From contig DDGG01000015.1 in assembly GCA_002337525.1 (NCBI GenBank), positions 1,207 through 53,226 of the forward strand: a DNA stretch of 52,020 nucleotides, given 5' to 3'. Both the position numbers and the translations under genes were made by a program. How positions within the stretch are numbered: the first letter of the stretch is position 1; the number at the start of each line of letters is the position of its first letter. The notes under the pieces were generated by a model that worked only from the letters and a program-made list of their open reading frames with translations, was not told the origin of the DNA and ran no database searches. This document shows positions 42,254 to 51,267 of the stretch, one piece after another. This DNA comes from Alphaproteobacteria bacterium UBA1908. Its GTDB lineage: Bacteria; Pseudomonadota; Alphaproteobacteria; Caedimonadales; UBA1908.

Positions 42254-43309
42254 GTGACAGTTGTAATTGCTGTTGACGGTATGGGGGGCGATAACGCCCC
42301 CCATGCTGTTTTAGAAGGGTTAGTTCTTTCCGGGAAGTCTTTTCCGGATGTTTCCTTTTTGCTGTTTGGTGATGAAGCTATTCTGGCTCCCCTTGTTGAC
42401 AGGCATAATCTTCAGGATGCCGTAACGTTAGTCCATACAGATGAGCGTGTCCTCAATGAAACGCCGGCAGCACAGGCCATTCGGTCTTTAAGACGGTCGA
42501 GCATGCGTCTTGCTATAGAGGCAGTGAAATCTGGCAAGGCCCACGGTGTTGTTTCTTCAGGAAACACAGGGGCTTATATGGCGTTGTCAAAGATTTTGCT
42601 CAAAACGTTGGATGGTATTGACCGGCCTGCAATTGTTAGCACAATGCCGACACCAACTGGTGCTACTGTCATGTTGGATCTTGGGGCAAATATTGAGGCA
42701 TCGCCTGCTCATTTAATTCAGTTTAGCCAAATGGGGCAGGCTTATTCCAAGCATGTTTTGGGAGTTTCTTCTCCTTCTATTGGTCTTTTGAACATAGGTT
42801 CTGAAGATCTTAAAGGTCATGCCATCTTAAAAGAAACACAAGAATTAATTCGGTCGAAAAAGTTACTGCCCCATTTTTATGGCTTTATTGAAGGTGATGA
42901 CATTTTAGCGGGGACTGTTGATGTTGTTGTCACAGATGGTTTCACCGGGAATGTTTCTTTGAAAAGCATGGAAGGAACGATTAAGTTCTTTTCTGGTCTG
43001 ATGAAAAGGGAGTTTAAAAGATCCTTTTTTGCAAAAATTGGTATTTTATTTGCTGCCAGGGCCTTGAAACGTCTTAAAAATCAGGTGGACCCTCGCCTTT
43101 ATAATGGGGCCCCTTTCCTGGGTCTTAAAGGCGTTGCTGTTAAAAGCCATGGGGGAGCTGATGAGATAGCTTTCGCGGCTGCCTTGAAGGTGGCTATTGA
43201 GATGGTTCAATCAAAAGTAAACGATCAGATCCTGGCTGACATTCAGAAAGCGCAGGAATCCCTGGACCTGGAGGACACCTCTTTGCAAAGTGAAAAATCC
43301 GCATTATAG
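42254..43309 (+). CDS. plsX: Phosphate acyltransferase PlsX
   Basis: A 351-residue protein, starting at GTG 42254 with AAAGG just upstream. The N-terminal VIAVDGMGGDNAPHAVLEG is diagnostic. Further conserved parts are SSGNTGAYMALSKILLKTLDGIDRPAI, NIGSEDLKGHAILKETQELI, and VVVTDGFTGNVSLKSMEGTIK. It makes acyl phosphate from acyl-ACP for phospholipid synthesis. A hairpin follows the stop, before fabH. Gene order rpmF-plsX-fabH is conserved in proteobacteria. Confidence 0.96.
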   Translation: MTVVIAVDGMGGDNAPHAVLEGLVLSGKSFPDVSFLLFGDEAILAPLVDRHNLQDAVTLVHTDERVLNETPAAQAIRSLRRSSMRLAIEAVKSGKAHGVVSSGNTGAYMALSKILLKTLDGIDRPAIVSTMPTPTGATVMLDLGANIEASPAHLIQFSQMGQAYSKHVLGVSSPSIGLLNIGSEDLKGHAILKETQELIRSKKLLPHFYGFIEGDDILAGTVDVVVTDGFTGNVSLKSMEGTIKFFSGLMKREFKRSFFAKIGILFAARALKRLKNQVDPRLYNGAPFLGLKGVAVKSHGGADEIAFAAALKVAIEMVQSKVNDQILADIQKAQESLDLEDTSLQSEKSAL

Positions 43310-43323
43310 TGGGTCCCATGATC

Positions 43324-43345
43324 AAGGGAATTTGAGTCTCCCTTT
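43324..43345 (+). terminator. Hairpin between plsX and fabH
   Basis: AAGGGA pairs with TCCCTT, with a short loop, followed by TTTT. It resembles a weak intrinsic terminator or attenuator; fabH may still be partly co-transcribed with plsX. Confidence 0.4.
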
Positions 43346-43376
43346 TGCCCCGTTAATTTGACTGTGAGTGAGTTTT

Positions 43377-44360
43377 ATGTCCCATATATCAACACCTTTT
43401 CGTTCTGTAATTTCTGGTTGTGGGCATTATCTTCCCGATAATGTGATTACAAATGAGGAACTCTCAAAAACTGTTGATACATCGCATCAATGGATTGTCG
43501 AGAGGACAGGAATTCATCAACGTCAGTTTGCTTTGGAGGGGCAGCTCACGTCTGACCTCGCTTTTGAAGCTTCCAAAAGGGCTCTTGAAAAAGCAGGGGT
43601 TGATGCGAAAGAACTGGATCTTATTGTTGTTGCAACGGCGACACCAGATGTAACATTTCCATCGACAGGAACACGCCTTCAGGCAAAATTAGGTAATATC
43701 ACTGGTCTTGCTTTTGATGTGGCTGCTGTGTGCGCCGGATACTTGTTAGCCTTGAACGTTGCTGATAACTTTTTAAAACTGGGGCAGAGTAAAACAGCCC
43801 TGGTTGTTGGAGCGGAAACTCTTTCTCGTCTTTTGGATATGCAGGATCGTCGTACTTGCGTCCTTTTTGGAGATGGGGCCGGCGCTGTTGTTTTGAAGGC
43901 AGTGCCATCGGATCAGACTGATCGTGGGGTGATTGGTATTCATATGCAATCTGATGGTAATTTTCATGATATTTTATATGCTGATGGAGGCGTTTCCTCT
44001 ACAGGAACACGTGGAAAAGTGTATATGGAAGGTCGTGAAGTGTTCCGCCATGCGGTAACAAAACTTGCGGCTTCTGCTGAGAAAACCCTGTGTGACTATA
44101 AGATTGATCCTGAAGACCTTGATTGGTTGATCCCTCATCAGGCAAACCTTCGCATTATTGAAGGGATGGCAAAGAAGTTAAACATGTCAATGGAAAAGGT
44201 CATCACAACAGTTCAGCACCATGCCAATACATCTGCGGCTTCAATTCCTCTTGCGTTAAGCCATGCTGTTGAAAAGGGGCAGGTTAAAGAAGGTGATTTA
44301 ATTTTGCATGAAGCTATTGGTGGAGGGCTCGTTTGGGGTTCTGGCCTTGTCAGGTTTTAA
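43377..44360 (+). CDS. fabH: Beta-ketoacyl-ACP synthase III
   Basis: A 327-residue condensing enzyme from the ATG at 43377; a GTG at 43368 gives three more residues. It has SGCGHYLPDNVITNEELSK, the active-site Cys in FDVAAVCAGYLLAL, GDGAGAVVLKA, the His in WLIPHQANLRIIEGMAKKL, and the Asn in VQHHANTSAASIPLAL. It starts fatty-acid chains by joining acetyl-CoA with malonyl-ACP. Confidence 0.95.
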   Translation: MSHISTPFRSVISGCGHYLPDNVITNEELSKTVDTSHQWIVERTGIHQRQFALEGQLTSDLAFEASKRALEKAGVDAKELDLIVVATATPDVTFPSTGTRLQAKLGNITGLAFDVAAVCAGYLLALNVADNFLKLGQSKTALVVGAETLSRLLDMQDRRTCVLFGDGAGAVVLKAVPSDQTDRGVIGIHMQSDGNFHDILYADGGVSSTGTRGKVYMEGREVFRHAVTKLAASAEKTLCDYKIDPEDLDWLIPHQANLRIIEGMAKKLNMSMEKVITTVQHHANTSAASIPLALSHAVEKGQVKEGDLILHEAIGGGLVWGSGLVRF

Positions 44361-44452
44361 AAACCTTGAATTATAGCTGGAAGTTTTTGTGGAAAAAACG
44401 ACAGAGTGATTTTGAATTTTTTTATATTGAATCAACAAAAGTGTTTTAAACT

Positions 44453-44788
44453 ATGACTTATATTGTTAATGAAAGCTGTATCCGCTGTAAATATATGGAT
44501 TGTGTTGAAGTTTGTCCCGTTTCCTGTTTCTATGAAGGGGATAATATGCTTGTGATCAATCCAGAAGAATGTATAGATTGCGGGGTTTGCGAGCCTGAAT
44601 GTCCCATTGATGCCATTCAGGCTGATACCGTTGAAGGAGCAGAGCCATGGGTAGAATTCAACCAAAAATACTCACAGATTTGGCCCCGAATTACTTTTAA
44701 GGGAACTCCTCCGGAAGATGCAGACAAGTGGAAAGATGTTCCTAATAAACTGGAACAGTTTGTTGAAATGCCTGGTAAAGGGTCCTGA
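44453..44788 (+). CDS. fdxA: 7Fe ferredoxin FdxA
   Basis: A 111-residue ferredoxin of the FdxA class. It opens with TYIVNESCIRCKYMDCVEVCPVSCFYEG, which holds the cysteines of the 3Fe-4S and 4Fe-4S clusters, then CIDCGVCEPECPIDAI for the second set. The C-terminal extension, including WVEFNQKYSQIWP, is typical of the alphaproteobacterial type. It carries electrons in the cytoplasm. A likely terminator follows. Confidence 0.95.
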   Translation: MTYIVNESCIRCKYMDCVEVCPVSCFYEGDNMLVINPEECIDCGVCEPECPIDAIQADTVEGAEPWVEFNQKYSQIWPRITFKGTPPEDADKWKDVPNKLEQFVEMPGKGS

Positions 44789-44799
44789 TATGCTTTCAT

Positions 44800-44840
44800 A
44801 CCTGGTATAGGACCAGTCCAGGGGCCGGCCAGGTTTTTTC
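44800..44840 (+). terminator. Rho-independent terminator after fdxA
   Basis: ACCTGG at 44800-44805 pairs with CCAGGT at 44829-44834, and the 3' arm is followed by a T-run (44834-44839). The position, 12 bases after the fdxA stop, fits a terminator. Confidence 0.6.
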
Positions 44841-44924
44841 TTCTTAAAAGTAACTATAGAAAATGCTGTTATTTATCGCCTTTTTAGGATATAAGGAAGG
44901 TGGTTTCCATTACCGATAATAGCA

Positions 44925-46442
44925 GTGTCTCAAAACATAAAAGAATTTGGTAAAATCAGGTCTTTTCTATGGCCGATTAAAAGTTCCGAGATTAAGAAGT
45001 TTTTGCCTATTAGTCTCATGATGTTTTTTTCTATTTTTAACTATACCGTTCTCAGGAATACAAAGGACGGTTTTATCATGACTCAGGCAGGTGCAGAAGT
45101 GTTGCCTTTCCTGAAGGGGGGTGTTGTTTTCCCCGTTTCACTTCTTTTTGTCGCTGTTTATGCAAAGTTGGCGAATCTCGTTTCAAAAGAACGACTTTAT
45201 TATATTGTGGTCGGCTTTTTTCTTACCTTTTTCCTGTTATTTGCAATTGTTCTGTATCCTGCCCGGGATATTATTCAGATGTCACCGGAAACCATTGCGT
45301 CTTTAAAAGTTTCCTTTCCGCGACTGCAACATATTTTCCCGATCTTTGGGGTATGGATTTATACGGCCTTTTATACTTTTGCCGAATTATGGGGAGCCGT
45401 TGTTTTGAACTTATGCTTTTGGCAGTTTGCGAACGAGATTACACGTACATCAGAAGCAAAACGTTTTTACTCTATGTTCGGGTTTATAGGTCATACAGCC
45501 TTAATATTTGCCGGGCTTTCTGTTGGTCAGAATTGTTCTATTCGGGGAATTAATACCTCTTGTGATGATTATATTAATGCCACAGTTTTTTCCGTTGTGG
45601 TTGCGGGGGGTATTGTACTGGGCATTTACTATTGGATGAATAGAGAAGTTTTGACAGATCCGCGGTATTATGATGGTGCGGATCAGAAACAGTCAGGGAC
45701 ATCTCAAAAAAAACCTAAACTTTCTTTAGTTGAAAGCTTTCGTTATATTCTAAAATCGCCTTATCTTGGATTAATTGCTGCCCTTGTGTTTAGTTATTCA
45801 TTTTCAATGAATTTGCTTGGCCTGATGTGGAAAAAACAGCTTTCACTACAATATCCGGACCCTCTTGATTATATCCGTTTTATGTCCAGCTTTTCTATCT
45901 ATACCGGACTTGTTACGGTTATAGTTATTTTCTTTTTCAAGGGGCTTGTGAATCGTTTTGGATGGCGTCGAGGAGCCATGGCAACGCCATTAATCCTTTT
46001 TCTAACAGCCGTTTTATTTTTCCTTTTTCTTTTCACTCAAAAAGATTTGGAACCTACAATGGCTCTACTGGGAACAACACCTTTAATGATGGCTGTCATC
46101 ATCAGTACTGTCCAGCAAATTTTGAGTAAAAGTGCTAAATATTCTCTTTTTGATCCCACAAAAGAAATGTCTTATATCCCCCTTGATCAGGAACTTAAAG
46201 TCAAAGGAAAAGCGGCTGTAGATGTGACTGTCCACCAACTTGGAAAGGCTGCTGGAGGGTATGTTTCAGGGGGACTTTTAATTATTCTTGCTGCCGCAGA
46301 TTTAATGACGGTTTCTCCTTGGTTAGCCGTCATTATTTTGACGACTATTATTTTATGGTTTCTGGCTGTAAAGACGCTTTCACGTTTTTATCATGCTCAG
46401 CTTGCGAAAAACAGTAATGATGAAAAAATAAAAACGTGTTGA
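44925..46442 (+). CDS. tlc: ATP/ADP translocase (NTT/Tlc family)
   Basis: A 505-residue polytopic membrane protein. It resembles rickettsial Tlc1: WPIKSSEIKKFLPISLMMF, NYTVLRNTKDGFIMT, FYTFAELWGAVVLNLCFWQFANEITRTSEAKRFYSMFG, WMNREVLTDPRYYD, KYSLFDPTKEMSYIPLDQELKVKGKAAVDV. These proteins exchange host ATP for bacterial ADP, or import other nucleotides; paralogues differ in specificity, so the substrate is not fixed by sequence alone. The only start available after the upstream stop is GTG 44925. The presence of NTT points to an intracellular life. Confidence 0.95.
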   Translation: MSQNIKEFGKIRSFLWPIKSSEIKKFLPISLMMFFSIFNYTVLRNTKDGFIMTQAGAEVLPFLKGGVVFPVSLLFVAVYAKLANLVSKERLYYIVVGFFLTFFLLFAIVLYPARDIIQMSPETIASLKVSFPRLQHIFPIFGVWIYTAFYTFAELWGAVVLNLCFWQFANEITRTSEAKRFYSMFGFIGHTALIFAGLSVGQNCSIRGINTSCDDYINATVFSVVVAGGIVLGIYYWMNREVLTDPRYYDGADQKQSGTSQKKPKLSLVESFRYILKSPYLGLIAALVFSYSFSMNLLGLMWKKQLSLQYPDPLDYIRFMSSFSIYTGLVTVIVIFFFKGLVNRFGWRRGAMATPLILFLTAVLFFLFLFTQKDLEPTMALLGTTPLMMAVIISTVQQILSKSAKYSLFDPTKEMSYIPLDQELKVKGKAAVDVTVHQLGKAAGGYVSGGLLIILAAADLMTVSPWLAVIILTTIILWFLAVKTLSRFYHAQLAKNSNDEKIKTC

Positions 46443-46491
46443 TAGCCATCTTTCGTTAGTTTTTTTCTGTATTAAGGCCTCTTTTTTCTTT

Positions 46492-46510
46492 AAAGAAATC
46501 ATATTTCTTT
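46492..46510. terminator. Hairpin after the translocase gene
   Basis: AAAGAAA (46492-46498) pairs with TTTCTTT (46504-46510) across five bases, about 50 bases after the translocase stop. It is AU-rich and weak. Confidence 0.35.
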
Positions 46511-46571
46511 CTATCTATTAAAATAAAACTTTAAATATATTTAAATTAGATGTTTCTTAAATGAGAGCTTT

Positions 46572-46600
46572 TTGACTTTATGGGGTAAAAGCTGTATATG
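46572..46600 (+). promoter_or_regulatory. Sigma-70-type promoter of the MFS gene
   Basis: TTGACT at 46572-46577 and TATATG at 46595-46600 are spaced by 17 bases. An AAGGAG ribosome site follows at 46633-46638, six bases before the ATG at 46644. Confidence 0.65.
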
Positions 46601-46643
46601 TATTCAGTTAAGTGAAAATTTTCAACAAAAATAAGGAGCCCGT

Positions 46644-47969
46644 ATGATCGGTCAGATTCGCAAAAAAACTGATTCAGAAGAAACATTGCGAGCATGGATT
46701 ATCGTCATAATGGGGGCTTTATTTTATTGTTATCAGTTCATCTTGAGGGTATCTCCCAATGTTATGGGAGAAGAAATCATGGAAGCCTACATGATTAATG
46801 GATTGGCTTTTGGAACCCTTGTGAGTTGTTATTATTGGGGATATGCGGGAATGCAGCTTCCCCTGGGGATTACCATGGACCGTTTGGGCCCCCGTTATCT
46901 TATTTCCGCGGCAGGCTTTCTTTGTGGTCTTGCAAGCTTTACATTCTCTTTCACTGATAGCCTGATCATTGCTTCTTGTGCTCGTTTTATGATTGGAGCA
47001 GCTGGAGCCTGCGGGTTAATAGGGACATTAAAGCTTGGAACCCTCTGGCTGGAGCCTTCCAGACTTGGTCGTGTTATTGCTCTTACAATGGTTTTTGGAA
47101 CCCTGGGGGCGGGAATAGGGGGGGTCCCTCTAAGTCAGCTTGTAAATGCTATTGGGTGGCGAGAGACATATAGTATTTTTGCCCTGGTTGGTATTGGCAT
47201 TGGTATTTTATCTTTCTTACTAATTCGCAACCCAACTCCAGAGGCGTCTCACGAAGATGAAGCAGTTCCTTTCTTGCAAAACAGGCACCCCTGGCATGAT
47301 GTGAAGGCTTTAGCCGTTAATCCTCAAGCCTGGATTATCGCTTTATACGGTATGTTGATGTATATTCCCATTACCGTTATTGGGGATGCGTGGGGGATTC
47401 GTTTTGTTGGAGCTGCTGCAGGTGTGTCTGAACAAGTTGCTGCTCCTGTATCAACGTCAATGTTTATAGGGGCGGCGGTTGGAAGCCCTGTTTTTACAAC
47501 TCTTTCTGATTATCTTGCAAAACGTCGTTTGCCGATGGTTTTGGGATCTGCGGCGACATTGGCAGTCTATATTGCTATTTTGACATATCAGGGTGGATCT
47601 GTCTGGGTTTACTATGGCTTGTTTGGCCTTGCAGGTTTTTTCTACACAGCAAAGGTTTTGACTTTTGCCATTATTTGCGAAATCATGCCCCGTGATATGA
47701 GTGGTATTTCAACAGCGTTCATTAATATGATCGTTATGCTGGCTGGATTTTTCCACCCTATTGTTGGTGCTCTTGTTGATTATAGTTGGTCGGGACAGTA
47801 TGAAAATGGTATCCCTGACTATTCCGCAAGTGATTATCGTTTTGCTCTTGTCTTGCTTCCTATCTGTGTCCTTTTTTCTTTACTTATTGTAAAGTTTATT
47901 AAAGAAACACATCCTGAGTCTGGATCCACTTTTCGAGAGAAGCCTTCTGTTGATGTCGATGTTTTCTAA
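46644..47969 (+). CDS. MFS transporter
   Basis: A 441-residue major facilitator protein with the two-bundle pattern of membrane spans. The loop between spans 2 and 3 has the MFS motif with ITMDRLGPRYLISAAGFL (about residues 75-92), and the second half has SDYLAKRRLPMVLGS. By general likeness it fits the transporter group common in intracellular bacteria (Pht-like or ACS-like carriers), but the substrate is not visible. It has its own promoter and a strong ribosome site. The next gene is acetoacetyl-CoA synthetase, about 140 bases on. Confidence 0.82.
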   Translation: MIGQIRKKTDSEETLRAWIIVIMGALFYCYQFILRVSPNVMGEEIMEAYMINGLAFGTLVSCYYWGYAGMQLPLGITMDRLGPRYLISAAGFLCGLASFTFSFTDSLIIASCARFMIGAAGACGLIGTLKLGTLWLEPSRLGRVIALTMVFGTLGAGIGGVPLSQLVNAIGWRETYSIFALVGIGIGILSFLLIRNPTPEASHEDEAVPFLQNRHPWHDVKALAVNPQAWIIALYGMLMYIPITVIGDAWGIRFVGAAAGVSEQVAAPVSTSMFIGAAVGSPVFTTLSDYLAKRRLPMVLGSAATLAVYIAILTYQGGSVWVYYGLFGLAGFFYTAKVLTFAIICEIMPRDMSGISTAFINMIVMLAGFFHPIVGALVDYSWSGQYENGIPDYSASDYRFALVLLPICVLFSLLIVKFIKETHPESGSTFREKPSVDVDVF

Positions 47970-48110
47970 ATCGTTACACGTTCAGACTCTCTAAAAAAGC
48001 CATCATATAAACTCTTTGAAAAGGGTTTTGGTCCTGGCATATTTTTCTTTTGACCTTGGCGTCTTACTTTTTTACTGTCATTCTCACAAGATAAAAAAGG
48101 GAAAGGTTTT

Positions 48111-50063
48111 ATGATGGCGGCATTGTGGTATCCAGATGAGTCTTTAAAAAGAGAATCACAATTAATCCGTTTCCAAAAAAAGGTTTCAGACAAAACAGGT
48201 ACCACTTTTTCTTCATATCAGGACTTTTATCAATGGAGTGTCGAAGAGAATATTCTTTTTTGGTCTCTTTTTTGGGATTTTGCCTCCCTTGTGAATGCAC
48301 AAAAAGGAGAAAAGATATTTCAAAAAGATATTTCTTTTGAAAAGTCCCGTTTTTTTCCGGAAGGCCGCTTGAATTATGCAGAAAATCTACTTCAAGGAGC
48401 TGATGATCAGGAAGCCATTATATTTCGAGGAGAAGATCTTGTCAAAAAACGACTGACTTATCGGGAACTTCGTTCACAAGTTCATCATTTGCAAAGTGCT
48501 TTTAAAGAAATGGGGGTTCGTTCCGGAGACAGGGTCGTTGCTTTTATCCCTAATATTCCTGAGGCAATTGTTGCGATGCTTGCTGCAACAAGTCTTGGAG
48601 CCGTTTGGTCTTCCTGTTCTCCTGATTTTGGCCTTGAAGGGCTATTGGATCGATTTGGTCAAATCCAGCCCAAGATACTACTGACAGCAGACGGTTATTT
48701 TTATAAAGGCCAATCTCACAATTCATTGGAAAAAATTGCTCAAGCCTTGCCCTCTTTACCTTCTGTTGAGAAGGTCATAGTCATTCCCTATATTAGTCCA
48801 TCGCCTCAACTTTCTCATATGCGGGATTCTCTTTTGTATAACGATTTTCTTAAAAGTCCTCCGATACACCCTCTAACATTTGAGTCTTTGCCTTTCGATC
48901 ATCCTTTGTTTATTCTTTTTTCTTCTGGTACGACAGGCAAGCCAAAATGTATTATTCATGGTCATGGTGGAACCTTGATTCAGCACCTAAAAGAACATCG
49001 TCTTCATTGTGATCTAAAGCCTGGAAGTCGCCTTTTTTATTATACAACAACAGGGTGGATGATGTGGAACTGGCTTGTTTCCGGTTTGGCAAGTCAGTCA
49101 ACAGTGATGCTTTATGATGGATCACCTTTTCATAATGGTCCTGATATTTTGTGGAACTTTGCTGAACAAGAGGGCTGTACTCACTTCGGAACATCGGCAA
49201 AATATATTGATGCACTTCATAAGGCTGGTTTTTCGACACAATCCCGATACCCTTTATTACCTTTACGTATGATTTTATCAACAGGATCCCCTTTGATTCC
49301 AAAAAGTTTTGATTATATCTATAAAGAGATTGCACCCCATGCTTGTTTATCTTCCATCTCGGGAGGAACTGATATCCTGTCTTGTTTTGCCCTTGGAAAT
49401 ATTACGGAACCTGTTTTTCGAGGAGAACTTCAGACTCGTGGACTTGGTATGGCTGTTGAAGTTTTTGATGATGAGGGGTGCTGTGTGCATCAGACAAAAG
49501 GTGAGTTAGTTTGTACCATGCCTTTTCCATCAATGCCTGTTGGGTTCTGGGATGATCTTTCAGGTGAAAAATATCATAGTGCATACTTCGAGCGCTTTCA
49601 GGGGGTTTGGCATCACGGAGATTTTGTCGAACTCACAAAAAACAATGGTCTTATTATTTATGGACGCTCAGACTCGGTCTTGAATCCGGGCGGTGTACGT
49701 ATTGGAACCGCAGAAATTTATCGTCAAGTTGATCCTCTTGAAGAAATTCAGGAAAGCCTTGTGATTGGTCAACAATGGGCAGAGGACATTCGTGTTATCT
49801 TATTTGTGAAACTAATGCCTGGATACGATCTTGATGAGATATTGATATCAAAAATTCGTCAACGTATAGAAGAAAAAGCGACTCCCCGCCATGTTCCCGC
49901 TAAAATAATTAAAGTTAAAGCTATTCCTCGTACGATTAGTGGCAAAATTGTGGAGCTTGCGGTAAGTGATGTTGTTCATGGGCGTCCTGTTAAAAATACA
50001 GAAGCGTTGGCAAACCCTGAAGCTTTGGAGTTTTTTAAAGATATTCCCGAGCTTCAGGAGTAG
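48111..50063 (+). CDS. aacS: Acetoacetyl-CoA synthetase
   Basis: A 650-residue adenylate-forming ligase. The N-terminal region carries WSVEENILFWSLFWDF and FFPEGRLNYAENLL. The nucleotide loop is FILFSSGTTGKPKCIIHGHGG. Further motifs are YYTTTGWMMWNWLVSGLA, SSISGGTDILSCF, HHGDFVELTKNNGLIIYGRSD, and the C-terminal catalytic Lys in PRTISGKIVELA. The tail has AcsA-unlike pattern and matches AacS in length (about 650). It turns acetoacetate into acetoacetyl-CoA with ATP, usually for ketone-body or poly-hydroxybutyrate metabolism. A second ATG lies three bases on, at 48114. Confidence 0.92.
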   Translation: MMAALWYPDESLKRESQLIRFQKKVSDKTGTTFSSYQDFYQWSVEENILFWSLFWDFASLVNAQKGEKIFQKDISFEKSRFFPEGRLNYAENLLQGADDQEAIIFRGEDLVKKRLTYRELRSQVHHLQSAFKEMGVRSGDRVVAFIPNIPEAIVAMLAATSLGAVWSSCSPDFGLEGLLDRFGQIQPKILLTADGYFYKGQSHNSLEKIAQALPSLPSVEKVIVIPYISPSPQLSHMRDSLLYNDFLKSPPIHPLTFESLPFDHPLFILFSSGTTGKPKCIIHGHGGTLIQHLKEHRLHCDLKPGSRLFYYTTTGWMMWNWLVSGLASQSTVMLYDGSPFHNGPDILWNFAEQEGCTHFGTSAKYIDALHKAGFSTQSRYPLLPLRMILSTGSPLIPKSFDYIYKEIAPHACLSSISGGTDILSCFALGNITEPVFRGELQTRGLGMAVEVFDDEGCCVHQTKGELVCTMPFPSMPVGFWDDLSGEKYHSAYFERFQGVWHHGDFVELTKNNGLIIYGRSDSVLNPGGVRIGTAEIYRQVDPLEEIQESLVIGQQWAEDIRVILFVKLMPGYDLDEILISKIRQRIEEKATPRHVPAKIIKVKAIPRTISGKIVELAVSDVVHGRPVKNTEALANPEALEFFKDIPELQE

Positions 50064-50164
50064 CCTGGCAAAATTTCCATAGTCTCCGGGGTTCTGTTTT
50101 TTTCTGTTATCTATATGATTTTTATGATAAAAGAGTAACCTCTTAATTATTTATTTTATCTATA

Positions 50165-51127
50165 ATGATTCAACAGCTTTTAGCCGCTTTTTTCTGTAGT
50201 CAGGTTCTCGTACCCATTTCTTGCTGTTTTTCCTGTCCTTTTGTGGATATGGATAAAATGTTAGGCAGATCGCCAGAGACAGAGTCAAGGAGACTTCAGA
50301 ATAAAGAAACTTTTGATAAATTCCTGACAACTAAAAAAGAAGGGGATTTCCTTCACCTTGTTTTGGGGTGTGGTCAGAATCACCTTTCAGAGCGTGTAAC
50401 GGGATTAGCTCATGACCATGAAGGGGCTTTTACTATTGATAAGAGTGGAGAGAGGTTGAACTCATATTCTGTTTCTAATCCTCATATCCGGGCAGATATT
50501 TTATCTCCTGGTGTTTTGTCTGCTTTTCCAGACTATTCTTTTGACAAAGTCACTTTTGAACATATTAATTCTCTGCTTCTTGATATACCTGAAAGACGTC
50601 GTTTTTTGCTTTCTGAAATTTATAGGATTATTAAGCCAGAGGGTATGGTTGTTTTTCTATCGGGGGGATTTGAGCATCGTTGCATAACACCAGAAGAAGC
50701 CTCTTCTTATTTTAGGATTTATGGTTTTAAAGTCACAAATGCCTCTTATCTTAAAAAAATACCGGATGAAATGACTTTACGGACTCTTGATGGGTGTCCC
50801 ATTGATAAAAAAAAAGCTCTTGTCTATGATTCTTTTTTTGTCCATAAAACAGCTCGTTGGCGGGTGTTGTCAGAAAAAGAGCGTAGGCAGTACTCTGATA
50901 GTTTTTATTATGACTATGCCTATCTTGATATCAGGGCAGTGAAACCTGTTGTTTCTAATTTATCTCAATCTGACGATGAGCTATGTACAACAGAAGAATT
51001 GTCAGACGTTGAAGACGTTGATGAGTTGGAACAAGTATTTTATGAGAGTGAATTCGGATTATTTGGTGATAGGGAGGATCATCGCACGGCATCACAGACG
51101 AAAAAGCATCAGCCTAGTAAACTTTGA
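50165..51127 (+). CDS. Methyltransferase-like protein with hydrophobic N-terminus
   Basis: A 320-residue protein. Residues 4-24 are hydrophobic and Cys-rich (LLAAFFCSQVLVPISCCFSC) and could be a signal peptide or anchor. A class I SAM methyltransferase-like core follows: LHLVLGCGQNHL (motif I, about residues 61-72), an acidic end after strand 2 region (TIDKSGE), RADILSP, FDKVTFEHI, and EIYRIIKPEGMVVFLSGG near 155-172. The C-terminal 60 residues are very acidic (SQSDDELCTTEELSDVEDVDELEQ). A start at the ATG at 50249 would remove the hydrophobic part; neither start has a clear ribosome site. It might be secreted and act on the host, but that is inference. The target is not known. Confidence 0.6.
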   Translation: MIQQLLAAFFCSQVLVPISCCFSCPFVDMDKMLGRSPETESRRLQNKETFDKFLTTKKEGDFLHLVLGCGQNHLSERVTGLAHDHEGAFTIDKSGERLNSYSVSNPHIRADILSPGVLSAFPDYSFDKVTFEHINSLLLDIPERRRFLLSEIYRIIKPEGMVVFLSGGFEHRCITPEEASSYFRIYGFKVTNASYLKKIPDEMTLRTLDGCPIDKKKALVYDSFFVHKTARWRVLSEKERRQYSDSFYYDYAYLDIRAVKPVVSNLSQSDDELCTTEELSDVEDVDELEQVFYESEFGLFGDREDHRTASQTKKHQPSKL

Positions 51128-51267
51128 TTATTTTAGGAAACGCTTTTATTATAGAAAATCCTTTGTTTTTCAATCAGTAAACAAATATCCAATATAAGAA
51201 TATTTACGAATAATTAACAAAGTAAATATAAAATAATAGTGTATGTATTTTATAGTTGGTTTTATTA

